Assembly (NCBI RefSeq): GCF_001956585.1
Contig: NZ_MSRR01000031.1
Span: 62,001-126,000, forward strand
Reading direction: 5' to 3'
Length of the DNA: 64,000 nucleotides
From: Actinomyces naeslundii
GTDB lineage: Bacteria > Actinomycetota > Actinomycetes > Actinomycetales > Actinomycetaceae
Shown: one piece after another, positions 27,670 to 37,213 of the stretch
How the letters are laid out: every line of letters begins with the position of its first letter
How positions within the stretch are numbered: the first letter of the stretch is position 1
The notes under the pieces: generated by a model
Database searches by the model: none
Seen by the model: only the letters and a program-made list of their open reading frames with translations
What the model was told of the DNA's origin: nothing
Made by a program: the position numbers and the translations under genes

Positions 27670-29025
27670 CTAACGACGTCGCCGCCAGCCGGCGGAAGTG
27701 CGTTCTGCCTTCCCCATGAGCTCCAGGACCCCCAGGGCCGCAGTGGTCTCCTTCGAAGACAGGCCCGAGGAGCGGGTAATGGCCTCGGTGGTCGCCGAGG
27801 CTCGGGCCGGCATGGCGTCCAGGACAATGGAGGCGGCCGGGTCCAGTCCGTCCAGCAGCCCGTCTCCCGCCAGCCTGGGATCCTGCTCCTTGACGGCATC
27901 GGCATCGACGGTACCAAGCGGTGTCAGGAGCTCGAGGGCGTCATCGGTATCGGTGATGCAGACCGCCCCCTTGCGCAGGAGGCGGTGGCAACCGACCGAG
28001 GACATGGAGGTCACCGGCCCGGGAACCGCGCCGACCTGTCTGCCCAGCTCGAGAGCGCGGTGCGCGGTGGACAGGGCTCCCGAGCGCCAGGCCGCCTCCA
28101 CCACGATCGTCGCCCCGGAGATCGCCGCGATGACACGGTTGCGCGAGACGAACCGGTGACGGCCGGGCTGACAGCCGGGCGGAACCTCCGCCACCAGCGC
28201 CCCGGCAGCAATGACCGCCTCCAGCACCTCGGTATTCCCGACCGGGTACAGGCGGTCCACTCCCCCGGCGGAGACCGACACGGTGGGGCCCTTCTGCAGC
28301 GCCCCGCGGTGAGCGCAGGCGTCGATACCGAAGGCACCCCCGGAGACGATGAGACCACCCTTGGCCGTCACTCCCGAGGCCAGGGACGCAGCCACCCCCT
28401 CACCGTACCGGGTGGAGGCTCGGGCCCCCACCAGAGCCAGACACAGCCCGCTGGCAGGCCCTGTCGGCATCCGGTGCTCACGCACAGGCCGGCCGGCACT
28501 CGAGGTTCTCTGAGCGTCGTCGTCCTCAACGATCCTGTCCCCGTCTCCCCGAACGTCCTTGTCCTCCAGCTCCTTGCCACTGACCAGCAGCGACGGGTCA
28601 CCACGCACCCACAGGCAGAAGGGCGGCTGCTCCAGCTCATCGAGCCCCGGAGGCCACCAGGCGTCTCCTGGAAGGACGAGGCTCCCCCCGAGGCGGTCGA
28701 GCACGTCCAGCTCGCGACGGATGTCGAGTCCTTCCAGACGCGGCGCCCACCGCGCGGCCACCTGCGCCCAGTGGGCGCCGGCGCTTCCGTTGCGGGAGGC
28801 ACCCGGGGGTGGTTCCGGCACCGGCGGGCGCGGAGCGCTGCGCACACGCCCAGAGGAGTCGATGGCCTCCTCCAGCAGCCACCTCAGGGCGGCGCTCGGC
28901 CCGAGCCGGTCCACCAGCATCGTCGCGGCGGCACTGGCGGGCTCGGCCAGGCGGGACCAGGTGGCGCGGACCAGCGCCGGGTCATCGATGTCATAGGGCA
29001 GGCTGCTGGTGAGTCTGAGAGTCAC
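27670..29025 (-). CDS. dprA: DNA-processing protein DprA (DNA uptake, RecA loader)
   Basis: DprA binds incoming single-stranded DNA and loads RecA during transformation. The GTG at 29025 overlaps the yifB stop (GTGA), has an AGGAG site, and gives 451 residues. The Rossmann core is present: LALVGARASTRYGEGVA, IVSGGAFGIDACAHRGAL, and RFVSRNRVIAAIS. A C-terminal winged helix follows (around 390-451). Residues 149-193 hold an extra acidic/polar insertion (EDKDVRGDGDRIVEDDD) between the N-terminal domain and the Rossmann fold, which makes the protein longer than most DprA. It pairs with yifB and yraN as in mycobacteria. Confidence 0.92.
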   Translation of the reverse strand: MTLRLTSSLPYDIDDPALVRATWSRLAEPASAAATMLVDRLGPSAALRWLLEEAIDSSGRVRSAPRPPVPEPPPGASRNGSAGAHWAQVAARWAPRLEGLDIRRELDVLDRLGGSLVLPGDAWWPPGLDELEQPPFCLWVRGDPSLLVSGKELEDKDVRGDGDRIVEDDDAQRTSSAGRPVREHRMPTGPASGLCLALVGARASTRYGEGVAASLASGVTAKGGLIVSGGAFGIDACAHRGALQKGPTVSVSAGGVDRLYPVGNTEVLEAVIAAGALVAEVPPGCQPGRHRFVSRNRVIAAISGATIVVEAAWRSGALSTAHRALELGRQVGAVPGPVTSMSSVGCHRLLRKGAVCITDTDDALELLTPLGTVDADAVKEQDPRLAGDGLLDGLDPAASIVLDAMPARASATTEAITRSSGLSSKETTAALGVLELMGKAERTSAGWRRRR

Positions 29026-30590
29026 GGTCGTACTCCTGAGGTCCTCAGGGCCAGAGCGGTTCCGATATGGGTGAGGGTGAGCGCCTCGGCACCCTCGAGG
29101 TCGGCGAGGGTCCAGGCCAGTCGGAGGACCCGGTCCACCCCGCGCAGGGAGAGGTCCCCACGCTCCAGGGCGCTCATGAGCCGGCGGCTGAGCGGTGCAC
29201 TCAGTCCGCCGTCGGGTCCCCTGAGGAAGGAGCCCGGCACCTCGGCATTGAGCCGCCAGGGAGTACCCGCCAGTCGGCGCTCCGCGGCACGCCGGGCCCG
29301 CAGCACCCGCTGCGCCACCACGGCGCTGGACTCGCCGCTCGCCGGGCAGGCGAGATCCGTGGCACTGACCGCTGCCACCTCGACCTGGATGTCCACCCGG
29401 TCCAGCAGCGGTCCGGACAGCCGCGAGAAGTAGCGCCTCCGTTGCAGGGACGTGCAGGTGCACTCCAGTCCCCGGCCACCGGCCTTGCCGCACGGGCAGG
29501 GGTTGGCTGCCAGAACGAGCTGGAAGGCGGCTGGGTAGCTGGCCCGTCCTCCCACACGGTCAATGGTGACCGTCCCGGACTCCAGGGGCTGACGCAGACA
29601 GTCCAGGACCCCGGCACTGAACTCGGGGGCCTCGTCGAGGAACAGCACGCCGCGGTGGGCCAGGGAGACGTCCCCGGGGCGCGGTAGGCCAGATCCGCCT
29701 CCGACGACGGCGGCCCGGGTGGCGGTGTGGTGCGGAGCGCGCAGCGGCGGCCGGGTGATGAGGCCGTGGGCGGGGTTGAAGGTTCCGGCCACGGAGTGGA
29801 TGGAGGTGACGGTGACGGCGTCGGACTGCTCCAGGGGCGGCAGGATCGAGGGGAGGCGCTCGGCGAGCATGGTCTTTCCCGTCCCCGGCGGCCCCACCAT
29901 GATGAGGTGATGGCCCCCGGCCGCCGCGACCTCAAGGGCCTGGCGGGCCTCCGCCTGCCCGACGACGTCGGCCAGGTCCGGCGGCTCGTCATCCCGGGCC
30001 AGGACCGCAGGGGCGTCCCTCCCGGCCTCGGAGATCTGCTCCACCGCGGCGGCCACGCCTTCACTCAGGCGCCCTCCGTAGCGCTCCACGAGCTGACCGA
30101 TGTGGCTGATGGCGCTCACCCGAGCATCAGGAACTAGCTCGGCCTCGGCGGCGGCCTCCTGGCCGACGACGATCTCCCTCACCCCGGCTGCTACCGCCGC
30201 CTGGACGGAGGGCAGGATGCCGCGCACCGAGTGCACCGAGCCATCCAGACCGAGCTCGCCGATATACACGGTGCGCCCCAGGGCCCCGGCAGCTGACCGA
30301 CCGAGCCGGCCACGAGCTCCCAGCACGGCCAGCGCCAGCGCCAGGTCCAGCCCGGTTCCGGTCTTGCGCAGGTCCGCCGGGGAGAGGTTGACGGTCAGGC
30401 GCTGCTCGCCCCAGGTGACGCCGCACGTGCTCAAGGCGGCTCGGACACGTTCACGGGACTCGCGCACAGCCGCGTCGGGCAGACCGACGAGGGTGAATCC
30501 GGGCAGGCCCTGGGTGGCGTGGGCCTCGACGTCGACGATGTGTCCGGTCAACCCGGTCAGGGTGACCGCGAGCGTGCGTGCTAGCCCCAT
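29022..30590 (-). CDS. YifB-family magnesium-chelatase-like AAA ATPase
   Basis: This 522-residue AAA protein has an N-terminal Lon-protease-like domain (residues 1-170), Walker A MVGPPGTGKTMLAERL, Walker B FLDEAPEF, and a Cys cluster, CPCGKAGGRGLECTC. The C-terminal helical domain follows. It is a YifB/ComM relative; ComM promotes branch migration in natural transformation. It overlaps the dprA start (GTGA) and runs 10 bases into yraN, so the three genes form one DNA-uptake/repair unit. Confidence 0.92.
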   Translation of the reverse strand: MGLARTLAVTLTGLTGHIVDVEAHATQGLPGFTLVGLPDAAVRESRERVRAALSTCGVTWGEQRLTVNLSPADLRKTGTGLDLALALAVLGARGRLGRSAAGALGRTVYIGELGLDGSVHSVRGILPSVQAAVAAGVREIVVGQEAAAEAELVPDARVSAISHIGQLVERYGGRLSEGVAAAVEQISEAGRDAPAVLARDDEPPDLADVVGQAEARQALEVAAAGGHHLIMVGPPGTGKTMLAERLPSILPPLEQSDAVTVTSIHSVAGTFNPAHGLITRPPLRAPHHTATRAAVVGGGSGLPRPGDVSLAHRGVLFLDEAPEFSAGVLDCLRQPLESGTVTIDRVGGRASYPAAFQLVLAANPCPCGKAGGRGLECTCTSLQRRRYFSRLSGPLLDRVDIQVEVAAVSATDLACPASGESSAVVAQRVLRARRAAERRLAGTPWRLNAEVPGSFLRGPDGGLSAPLSRRLMSALERGDLSLRGVDRVLRLAWTLADLEGAEALTLTHIGTALALRTSGVRP

Positions 30591-31171
30591 GACGCGCCCA
30601 CCGCCCGATGGTGGCGCAGCAGCGCAGGACGCGCGTCGCGCAGGAGGATGGAGATGACGTCGAGGCGCAGGCCGGCGCGAGGAACCTCGTGGGTGGTGAC
30701 CCAGGCGGCCGTCAGGGCTCGAAGCCGGGCGAGCTTGCGGGGGTCGACCGCAGCGGCCGGCGGTCCTTGACGCAGGGAGCTGCGGGTCTTGACCTCCACG
30801 ACGACCAGCGTCGGTCGCACCGACGTCCGCGTCATCTGCTCCGAGCCGATGGATTCATCTCCTGGCTCCCGGCCACCGGGGGCTGGTTCGAGGGCGATGA
30901 TGTCGAGCTCTCCGCGCAGCCCGTGCTCCGGGCGCCAGTTGCGCTCCAGGACCTTCCAGCCGATGTCCTCCAGGTAGGTGGCGGCCAGCTCCTCTCCGTA
31001 GCGTCCGGTGCGCAGGCGGGACGACGGACCGGCCGCGGCTCCTGGGGCTCTTGGGGCTCCTGCGGATCCTCGATTCCCGGTGGGCTCGGCGGGCACGGCG
31101 GGGAGGGCGGCGCTGGAGCGCGCGGCGATCACCGTTCTGCCTGCTGCGACTGCTGTGACCGGTTCGGTCAT
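30581..31171 (-). CDS. YraN/UPF0102 endonuclease-like protein with N-terminal extension
   Basis: The ATG at 31171 follows GGAGGTGATTCGC, a near-perfect ribosome site, and gives 196 residues. The UPF0102 core, about residues 58-190, contains the nuclease-like GELDIIALEP and VVVEVKTRSS motifs. The first 55 residues are Ala/Pro-rich, low complexity and not part of the usual ~120-residue family core. An alternative start at 31189 would only lengthen the extension. The gene lies upstream of yifB with a 10-base overlap. Confidence 0.88.
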   Translation of the reverse strand: MTEPVTAVAAGRTVIAARSSAALPAVPAEPTGNRGSAGAPRAPGAAAGPSSRLRTGRYGEELAATYLEDIGWKVLERNWRPEHGLRGELDIIALEPAPGGREPGDESIGSEQMTRTSVRPTLVVVEVKTRSSLRQGPPAAAVDPRKLARLRALTAAWVTTHEVPRAGLRLDVISILLRDARPALLRHHRAVGASWG

Positions 31172-31325
31172 GCGAATCACCTCCGCCACTAGCCTGAGGC
31201 CGGATCCGCCGGTCCGCGCAGCGACCCCATCAGGTCTGTGGAGGGCGCTGGCAGAAGCCGTCCTGTGGCCCCCTGGGCACCCTGCTGCTCAGCGGACAGG
31301 GCTCAACGAGAGCCGGGGTGTGGTG

Positions 31326-31634
31326 CTAGGAGGAGGGGATGTCCATCTCGAGCTTGGTGAGCTCCTCGACGTTGACGTCCTTGAAGGTGACGACGTGGAC
31401 GGACTTCACGAACCGGGAGGCGCGGTAGATGTCCCAGACCCACGCGTCCTCGAGGGTGAGCTCGAAGAAGACCTCCCCACCGCTGGTACGTACCTGGACG
31501 TCGACGGCATTGGCCAGGTAGAAGCGTCGTTCGGTCTCCACGACATAGGAGAACAGAGAGGCCACGTCGCGGTACTCACGGTACAGCGAGAGCTCCAGCT
31601 CGTTCTCATAGGACTCGAGGTCTTCTGCGCTCAC
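31326..31634 (-). CDS. DUF2469 domain protein
   Basis: This 102-residue acidic protein matches DUF2469, a small actinobacterial family placed between rnhB and yraN (Rv2901c in mycobacteria, as I recall). MSAEDLESYENELELSLYRE and RRFYLANAVDVQVR are recognisable. The GTG start at 31634 gives the full family length. No function is known; the conserved neighbourhood ties it to DNA/RNA metabolism. Confidence 0.88.
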   Translation of the reverse strand: MSAEDLESYENELELSLYREYRDVASLFSYVVETERRFYLANAVDVQVRTSGGEVFFELTLEDAWVWDIYRASRFVKSVHVVTFKDVNVEELTKLEMDIPSS

Positions 31635-31719
31635 CGGGCCATCATGCCTGCCGACGGCGCCTGGACCCGGCAGGCCGCGGGGGCGAGTCGGCCTGCCCCG
31701 GCCATGTCGGCCCGAGGCG

Positions 31720-32442
31720 TCAGCCGTGATGCTGGTCCAGTCCTGGCAGGTGCCAGCTGCGCCTGTGCTGGTCGCTGGCCCCCAGGTCGGCCAGGCCCTT
31801 GATGTGGGCCGGTGAGGCGTAGCCCTTGTTAGAGGCCCATCCGTAACCGGGATCGGCGAGGTCGATCATGAGCGAGTCTCGCTCGACCTTGGCCAGGACA
31901 CTGGCTGCGGCGACGACGGCGTAGCGGGCGTCGGCCTTGACCTCCATACGCACCGGCGGCGTAGGAGAATCCGCGGCGGGACCGGGTGCCGTCGATGCCG
32001 GCCGTGCTTCCAGGGCGGTGAGCAGGTCCGGCTGGGGGACAGTGAGCCAGTCGGCGACGCCGTCGAGGATGATGACGCCAGGGGCGTGACCGCGCTCGGC
32101 AACGCGCTGCAGGGCTCGCAGACCCGCCAACCGCAGGGCGCCGACGATGCCGTGCTCATCGATTTCGGCGGGCGAGGCGTGGGCAACGGCGGAGTCCACC
32201 AGCCAGTCGCGCACGGGGTCGACCAGGCCTGTGCGCGCACGGGCCGTCAGCTGCTTGGAGTCGGCCAGTCCTTCGGGGAAGTCGTCGTCGGTGCAGCGTC
32301 CTACGATCGCCAGTCCTACGCTGACCGGCCCGGCGAGCGCTCCACGACCGACCTCGTCCAGTCCGCCGACGTACTCATGGGCCTGGAGCAGATCCTTCTC
32401 CAGGCACCGGTCGGGACGGGGCCGGGACCGGGGGCTCACCAC
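31720..32442 (-). CDS. rnhB: ribonuclease HII
   Basis: RNase HII cuts ribonucleotides in DNA-RNA hybrids. The 240-residue protein has the metal-binding GGLDEVGRGALAGPV motif with the catalytic Asp-Glu pair, VIILDGVADWLT with a further Asp, and KADARYAVVAAASVLAKVERD. The GTG start overlaps the lepB stop by seven bases, so it is probably co-translated with the upstream signal peptidase gene. Confidence 0.93.
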   Translation of the reverse strand: MVSPRSRPRPDRCLEKDLLQAHEYVGGLDEVGRGALAGPVSVGLAIVGRCTDDDFPEGLADSKQLTARARTGLVDPVRDWLVDSAVAHASPAEIDEHGIVGALRLAGLRALQRVAERGHAPGVIILDGVADWLTVPQPDLLTALEARPASTAPGPAADSPTPPVRMEVKADARYAVVAAASVLAKVERDSLMIDLADPGYGWASNKGYASPAHIKGLADLGASDQHRRSWHLPGLDQHHG

Positions 32443-33635
32443 GTCCGTTCCAGATCTGTCCCCGATTCCGAGTCGATCCGGCCCGGTCCGGTGTGCTCGG
32501 AGCCGTTCGTCGCCTCACCGGTGTCGCCCTGCGAGTCGTCCGGGACCGTGCCGTCCTCGACCTCGGGGTCGGAGGGCGTCGTCTCCTCAGACGCCGTCCG
32601 ACCGTCGTCTGACGCGGGGCTGGTCCGGGAGGAGGATGAGGAGGGCGCAGAGGTGTCCTGAGCCGGTACCTGTGAGAAGGCCTGCTCCCCGCCCTGCAGC
32701 CACCCCCACCGGCTCGGGTTCGTCCACTGGTAGACCACCTTGGCCACCCCGACGACATTCTTCAGGGGCACGAAACCACCGTGGGCATCATCGCGGTGGT
32801 AGCGCGAGTCGGCCGAGTTGCCGCGGTTGTCCCCCATGACCCATACGTATCCCTGGGGAACCGTGACGTCGAAGGACGTCAGGGACGGGGACTGGCCGTC
32901 CTTGACGTAGGGCTCCTTGATCATGACGCCGTTGACGCTCAGCGTTCCCTTCCCGTCGGCGACCACGTGGTCGCCTCCCACACCGATCACCCGTTTAACG
33001 AGGTGGTGACCGGTGTGCTCGGGCAGGAGGCTCACGGAGACCATGACCTTCTGGATGGCGCCACGCAGTCCCGTCGGCTCCTCGACATGGAGCCAGTCGT
33101 CGGGGTCGGTGAAGACGACGACGTCGCCCCGGTCGATGCGGTCGGAGTCGAACATCGTGACCGCAACCTTGTCCCCGTCACGCAGGGTGCGTTCCATGGA
33201 CCCCGAGGGGATCTCGTAGGTCTGGACGACGAAGGCCTTGAACAGGGCGGGGACCAGGAGGATGACTGCTAGGACGAGCAGCGCCCGCGTCAGCCGCTGC
33301 CCCAGGGAGCTGGTCTCAGGCGGAGGGATGGCGGGGGCCACGTGCCGACGAGGCTGGATCGAGGGAGGCAGATCCACGGGCTCGTCGTCGGGTTCGGGGT
33401 CGGCATCGGGATCGATGAACGGGTCGTAGTCCCACTCCTCGCTGTCATCGAACAGTTCCGGCTTCGAGGGCGCGTCCTCCGGTTCCGCAGACTCACCGCC
33501 CTCCTGGGGAGAGTCTGCGGACGGGGCGCTGCAGGAAGGGGTGATGGCGGACCTGGAGGCCCGGCCGATCTGCGAGGGATCGGCCTGTTTCAGGTCCAGT
33601 CCGACGTCGTCGGCCTCATCCTGCGCCGGTCTCAC
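32436..33635 (-). CDS. lepB: signal peptidase I, long form
   Basis: This membrane serine protease removes Sec signal peptides. The 399-residue protein has the S26 boxes: IPSGSME with catalytic S146, and VKRVIGVGGD with the general-base Lys. One transmembrane segment lies about residues 117-135. The first 100 residues are acidic and Pro-rich and lie inside the cell; the last 80 residues form a Ser/Thr/Asp-rich tail outside. Both extensions are missing from the second LepB. The GTG at 33635 follows a GGAAGGAG site. A strong hairpin separates the gene from rplS. Confidence 0.93.
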   Translation of the reverse strand: MRPAQDEADDVGLDLKQADPSQIGRASRSAITPSCSAPSADSPQEGGESAEPEDAPSKPELFDDSEEWDYDPFIDPDADPEPDDEPVDLPPSIQPRRHVAPAIPPPETSSLGQRLTRALLVLAVILLVPALFKAFVVQTYEIPSGSMERTLRDGDKVAVTMFDSDRIDRGDVVVFTDPDDWLHVEEPTGLRGAIQKVMVSVSLLPEHTGHHLVKRVIGVGGDHVVADGKGTLSVNGVMIKEPYVKDGQSPSLTSFDVTVPQGYVWVMGDNRGNSADSRYHRDDAHGGFVPLKNVVGVAKVVYQWTNPSRWGWLQGGEQAFSQVPAQDTSAPSSSSSRTSPASDDGRTASEETTPSDPEVEDGTVPDDSQGDTGEATNGSEHTGPGRIDSESGTDLERTW

Positions 33636-33707
33636 CGTGCTCCTTCCCTGTCAGTCGATGTACGCGATGTACGTTATTCGCCGCCATACGGCGGTCAGAG
33701 ATGACGA

Positions 33708-33735
33708 GCGCCCGGAGCCCGTAGGCTCCGGGCGC
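33708..33735 (-). terminator. 12-base perfect hairpin after rplS
   Basis: GCGCCCGGAGCC at 33708-33719 and its exact complement at 33724-33735 are separated by CGTA. It lies 20 bases past the rplS stop and 70 bases before the lepB start, so it probably ends the rplS transcript. There is no T-run; the flanking base pairs are GC-rich, which is usual in this genome. Confidence 0.65.
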
Positions 33736-33755
33736 CGTCTTGAGAGCGCGGGCGC

Positions 33756-34103
33756 TCAGTCCTCGCGACGCTCCTTGATCTTGGCGGCCTTACCGCGCAG
33801 GTCGCGCAGGTAGTACAGCTTGGCGCGACGCACCTGACCGCGGGTGACGACCTCGATCTTCTCGATGGAGGGCGTGTGGACGGGGAAGGTGCGCTCGACG
33901 CCGACGCCGAAGGAGACCTTACGGATGGTGAAGGTCTCCGAGACGCCGCCGCCCTGGCGCGCGATGACTACGCCCTGGAAGACCTGGACGCGGGTACGGG
34001 ATCCCTCAACGACCTTGACGTGGACCTTGAGGGTGTCCCCGGGACGGAAGGAGGGGATGTCGTCGCGCAGTGATGCGGCGTTGATCTCGTCGATCAGGTT
34101 CAT
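33756..34103 (-). CDS. rplS: 50S ribosomal protein L19
   Basis: L19 sits at the subunit interface near the L14 site. The ATG at 34103 follows a GGAGAG site and gives 115 residues, the family length; a GTG four codons upstream is the alternative. Typical motifs are [47 protein letters not shown] and RAKLYYLRD. It lies between two signal peptidase genes, but the hairpin downstream and a 240-base gap upstream suggest independent transcription. Confidence 0.96.
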   Translation of the reverse strand: MNLIDEINAASLRDDIPSFRPGDTLKVHVKVVEGSRTRVQVFQGVVIARQGGGVSETFTIRKVSFGVGVERTFPVHTPSIEKIEVVTRGQVRRAKLYYLRDLRGKAAKIKERRED

Positions 34104-34344
34104 GTTTCTCTCCACACCCGTGCCACTGGTCAGGAGTGCTGGTTCGGCGGCGCCGCGCCGTTCGGGGCAGCGCCGGAGGTGGACGCCCCTGAGCTCCTTC
34201 GAAGCGACTTCCTCCCCAGTGGCAGAGGAGCCGCAGGACCCAGGTGCCCGCTCAGTTTGCCACAGGCTCGCGTACCGGACGAGCGTGCTACCCCAGTCGT
34301 GCCTGAGTTCACGCGTTCCTCACGTTCCGGAGCATGTCTATCGG

Positions 34345-35250
34345 TCATCCGCCGGAGCCCGCCAGCGTACTTGCCGGTGCCGGCTCGGCCGGATCGGTGG
34401 GGAGCGCCGTCGGAGTGGATATCGGTTGGGGAACCTGAGAGAAGACCTGGCGGCCAGAACTCAGGCCGGACCAGTGGGAGTAGGGCCACACGACGTGCTT
34501 GGCGACGCCGACCACGTTACCCATGGGCACGAAGCCGTGGTGGGCGTCGTTCTGGTGGTAGCGGGAGTCCGAGGAGTTGGATCGGTTGTCACCCATGACC
34601 CAGATGTAGCCCTCCGGCACGGTGACGTCGAAGGCGAGGTCTGAGGCCGATCGCCCGGGCTTGAGGTAGTCCTCGTGGAGCTCGACGCCGTTGACGCTCA
34701 GGGACCCGTTCCCGTCGGCGACGATGTGGTCTCCGGGCATGCCGATAACGCGTTTGATGAGGTGGTGACCGGCGTTCTGGGGGAAGATGCGGATCGCGAC
34801 GAGGAAGTCCTGGGCCACGCCCTGCAGACCCGTGGGCTCCTGCGTCATCAGCCAGTGATCAGGATCGGTGAAGACGACGACGTCGCCTCGCTCCACGGTG
34901 TTGGAGTCGTACATGGTCACAGTGACGCGGTCGCCCTCGTTGAGGGTGTCCTCCATGGATCCCGACGGGATGGTGAAGCTCTGGATGACGAAGGTGCGGA
35001 TGAGGGCGATGATCACCACGGCGACCACCAGGTAGGACAAGGTGATGCCCCACTGCTTGAGGCGGTAGGCGATCCGCCTACCCACAGAGGCGGACTCTGC
35101 CGCTCCACCGTTGTCCCCTCGAGCGGCTCTGTCGCCCCGGCCGTTTCCCTTGCTTTCACCGTCACTCGGGCGCTGGGAGCCGGCCTGGGTGACAGGGTCA
35201 CCGGCACTGTCGGCCGTGTCCTGAAGATTCTGATCGTTGTGACTGCTCAT
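34345..35250 (-). CDS. lepB: signal peptidase I, second copy
   Basis: This is a second type I signal peptidase of 301 residues. It has IPSGSME with catalytic S98, [10 protein letters not shown] with the catalytic Lys, and one transmembrane segment near residues 69-87. Sequence similarity to the first LepB extends from the first box to [10 protein letters not shown]. Its N-terminal part is 55 residues of polar, low-complexity sequence. The ATG overlaps the trmD stop (ATGA). In Actinomyces oris one of two signal peptidases (LepB2) has been reported as needed for pilus assembly; whether this gene is that orthologue needs a database check. Confidence 0.92.
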   Translation of the reverse strand: MSSHNDQNLQDTADSAGDPVTQAGSQRPSDGESKGNGRGDRAARGDNGGAAESASVGRRIAYRLKQWGITLSYLVVAVVIIALIRTFVIQSFTIPSGSMEDTLNEGDRVTVTMYDSNTVERGDVVVFTDPDHWLMTQEPTGLQGVAQDFLVAIRIFPQNAGHHLIKRVIGMPGDHIVADGNGSLSVNGVELHEDYLKPGRSASDLAFDVTVPEGYIWVMGDNRSNSSDSRYHQNDAHHGFVPMGNVVGVAKHVVWPYSHWSGLSSGRQVFSQVPQPISTPTALPTDPAEPAPASTLAGSGG

Positions 35251-36668
35251 AGGCCTTCTCCTGTCCGCCGGGTCATGACGACGTCGTGAGCATCCTGGCC
35301 TCCGACGTTGTAGGTGCGAGTCCCGACCTGGCGGAAGCCGGCCCGCTTGTAGGCCTTCTGGGCGCGCTTGTTGGTGATGTGGGTGCCGAGCCAGAGCAGG
35401 CTCGCCCCGCGGGCGGCGGCCTGCCGTGTCACGGCGCTGATGAGCGCCGGGGTGAGTCCCGAGCCTCGCATGGCGGAGTCGACGTAGACCTTGGACAGCT
35501 CACCGACGACCTGTCCCGGACGAGCCCGGACACAGGCAGGACGAGGATCGATCCCGGGGGGAGGTTCACCTGCTGCGTCGTGCTCCTCCCGCAGTACGGC
35601 GGCGTAGCCCACCAGGTTGGGACCTCCTGACGTCTCGGTGGTCTCCGTCTCACCGGATGTTCGTATGCCGGGCAACGGCGCAAGCAGCTCGGCGACGACG
35701 AGGTCGACGCGCTCGTCGCCGGCCCAGGTGGAGAACAGCTCGGGAACCAGGTTCGTGGCGATGTGCCGGGTGATGGACTCGGGGGCGATGACATGCTCGC
35801 AGGCATCGGGGAAGGTGCGGGCGGCCAGGTCTGCCAGCGCCTCGGCGTCGCGCGCGGTGGCGGGCCGGATGCGCACCGGCACCGGATGAGCCGCCCCGAC
35901 CGGCGTCGCCCATCCCAGGGCCGCCAAGGTGGCACGGTCCTCGTGGTCCAGGAGCGCGGCGTCCAGGCGCGTGATCATGTCGGGGCGACGACTGACGGTT
36001 CTGGCAATGGCCTGGTCCCGCCGACTGCGGGCGATGCGGGCGTGGTCGCCGGACAGCAGGACGGGGTCCACGTCCAGGTCGCGCCACCGGGTGGGGCGGG
36101 TGTGGACGGGGTACTCCAACAGGCCCGCGGCTCCGTGGGACTCCTCGACCAGTGACTGGGGGTTGCCCAGGACACCGGGCAGGAGGCGGGCGATCGCCTC
36201 GATCATGACGACGGCGGCGACCTCTCCCCCGTTGAGGACGTAGTCGCCGATGCTCAGCTCACGCACCTCGACACCGCGAGAGGCGTAGTGCTCGGGAACG
36301 CGCGCGTCGATGCCCTCGTAGCGGCCGCAGGCGAAGACCAGGGAGTCGGCACCGGCCAGGTCCTCGGCGGTGCGCTGGCTGAAGACCTCACCCGAGGGGG
36401 TGGGGATGATGAGGACCTGACGACCGGCGGTGGCGGCATCCCCGGCGAACACGTCATCGAGGGCCTCGCCCCACACGTCGGGCTTCATCACCATGCCAGC
36501 GCCGCCGCCCAGGGGAGTGTCGTCGACGGTGCGGTGACGATCATGGGCGTGGTCGCGCAGGTCGTGGACGCGTAGGTCGAGGTCGCCTCGGTCGGCAGCC
36601 CTCCCGATGAGGGAGAGGTCCAGAACCTTGAGGTAGTCGGGGAAGATGGTGACGACGTCGATCCTCAC
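35247..36668 (-). CDS. trmD: TrmD tRNA (guanine-N1-)-methyltransferase fused to a GNAT acetyltransferase
   Basis: Residues 1 to about 258 are TrmD, which methylates G37 of tRNAs: [21 protein letters not shown] at the N-terminus (only the first part is counted here), [23 protein letters not shown] and [11 protein letters not shown] form the SPOUT knot, and a trailing helix ends near LAALGW. Residues about 266-473 are a GNAT domain: [18 protein letters not shown] opens it, and [17 protein letters not shown] carries the acetyl-CoA loop. No stop or frameshift separates the two. Both ends overlap neighbours by four bases (rimM upstream GTGA, lepB downstream ATGA), so the join is in one operon. Confidence 0.93.
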   Translation of the reverse strand: MRIDVVTIFPDYLKVLDLSLIGRAADRGDLDLRVHDLRDHAHDRHRTVDDTPLGGGAGMVMKPDVWGEALDDVFAGDAATAGRQVLIIPTPSGEVFSQRTAEDLAGADSLVFACGRYEGIDARVPEHYASRGVEVRELSIGDYVLNGGEVAAVVMIEAIARLLPGVLGNPQSLVEESHGAAGLLEYPVHTRPTRWRDLDVDPVLLSGDHARIARSRRDQAIARTVSRRPDMITRLDAALLDHEDRATLAALGWATPVGAAHPVPVRIRPATARDAEALADLAARTFPDACEHVIAPESITRHIATNLVPELFSTWAGDERVDLVVAELLAPLPGIRTSGETETTETSGGPNLVGYAAVLREEHDAAGEPPPGIDPRPACVRARPGQVVGELSKVYVDSAMRGSGLTPALISAVTRQAAARGASLLWLGTHITNKRAQKAYKRAGFRQVGTRTYNVGGQDAHDVVMTRRTGEGL

Positions 36669-37213
36669 CGGGCCTCCTCCACCTCACCGAGTCCGGGGAA
36701 CAGCCCACCGGGCGGGTCCAGGGTCACGGTGCCGGTCTCCGGGTCGATGGCCGGCACGAGCGCGGCGACGAAGGGAACGGCCACGTCATCGCCCTCGGGG
36801 GTGGTGACCACGAGTCGGTCCTGGGCAACGCCTGGCTCCAGGTCCGTGACCTCTCCCAGCAACTCGCCGGAGACGCTGAGCGCTCGCAGCCCGACGAGCT
36901 CGTGGCGGTACCAGGACTCATCATCCTCCTCCGAGCTCATGGCGTCGTCGGAGGCGTCGTCGGTCTCGACCAGGAGCCGGACTCCCCGCAGGGCCTCGGC
37001 GGCTGTACGGTCGCGCGCCTGCTCGAAGGCGGCGAACCAGCGCGAACCGTCGAAGCGTAGACGACTGACCGTGAGGGGCCCGGCCTGGACCGGTTCGGTG
37101 GGGACAGTGGTTCCGGGCGCGAGGCGCCCCTCGGGGTCATCGGTACGGATCTCGAGACGCACCTCGCCCTTGAGGGCATGGGCGGGACCGATGACGGCGA
37201 GGGTGAGCAGCAC
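36665..37213 (-). CDS. rimM: 16S rRNA processing protein RimM
   Basis: RimM binds S19 and helps mature the 30S head. The GTG at 37213 has an AGGAGG site four bases upstream and gives 182 residues that begin with the family pattern [22 protein letters not shown] further 20 in-frame codons from 37273 are ignored. The second half holds the PRC-barrel: [12 protein letters not shown] and [10 protein letters not shown]. It overlaps trmD by four bases, the usual rimM-trmD coupling. Confidence 0.93.
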   Translation of the reverse strand: MLLTLAVIGPAHALKGEVRLEIRTDDPEGRLAPGTTVPTEPVQAGPLTVSRLRFDGSRWFAAFEQARDRTAAEALRGVRLLVETDDASDDAMSSEEDDESWYRHELVGLRALSVSGELLGEVTDLEPGVAQDRLVVTTPEGDDVAVPFVAALVPAIDPETGTVTLDPPGGLFPGLGEVEEAR

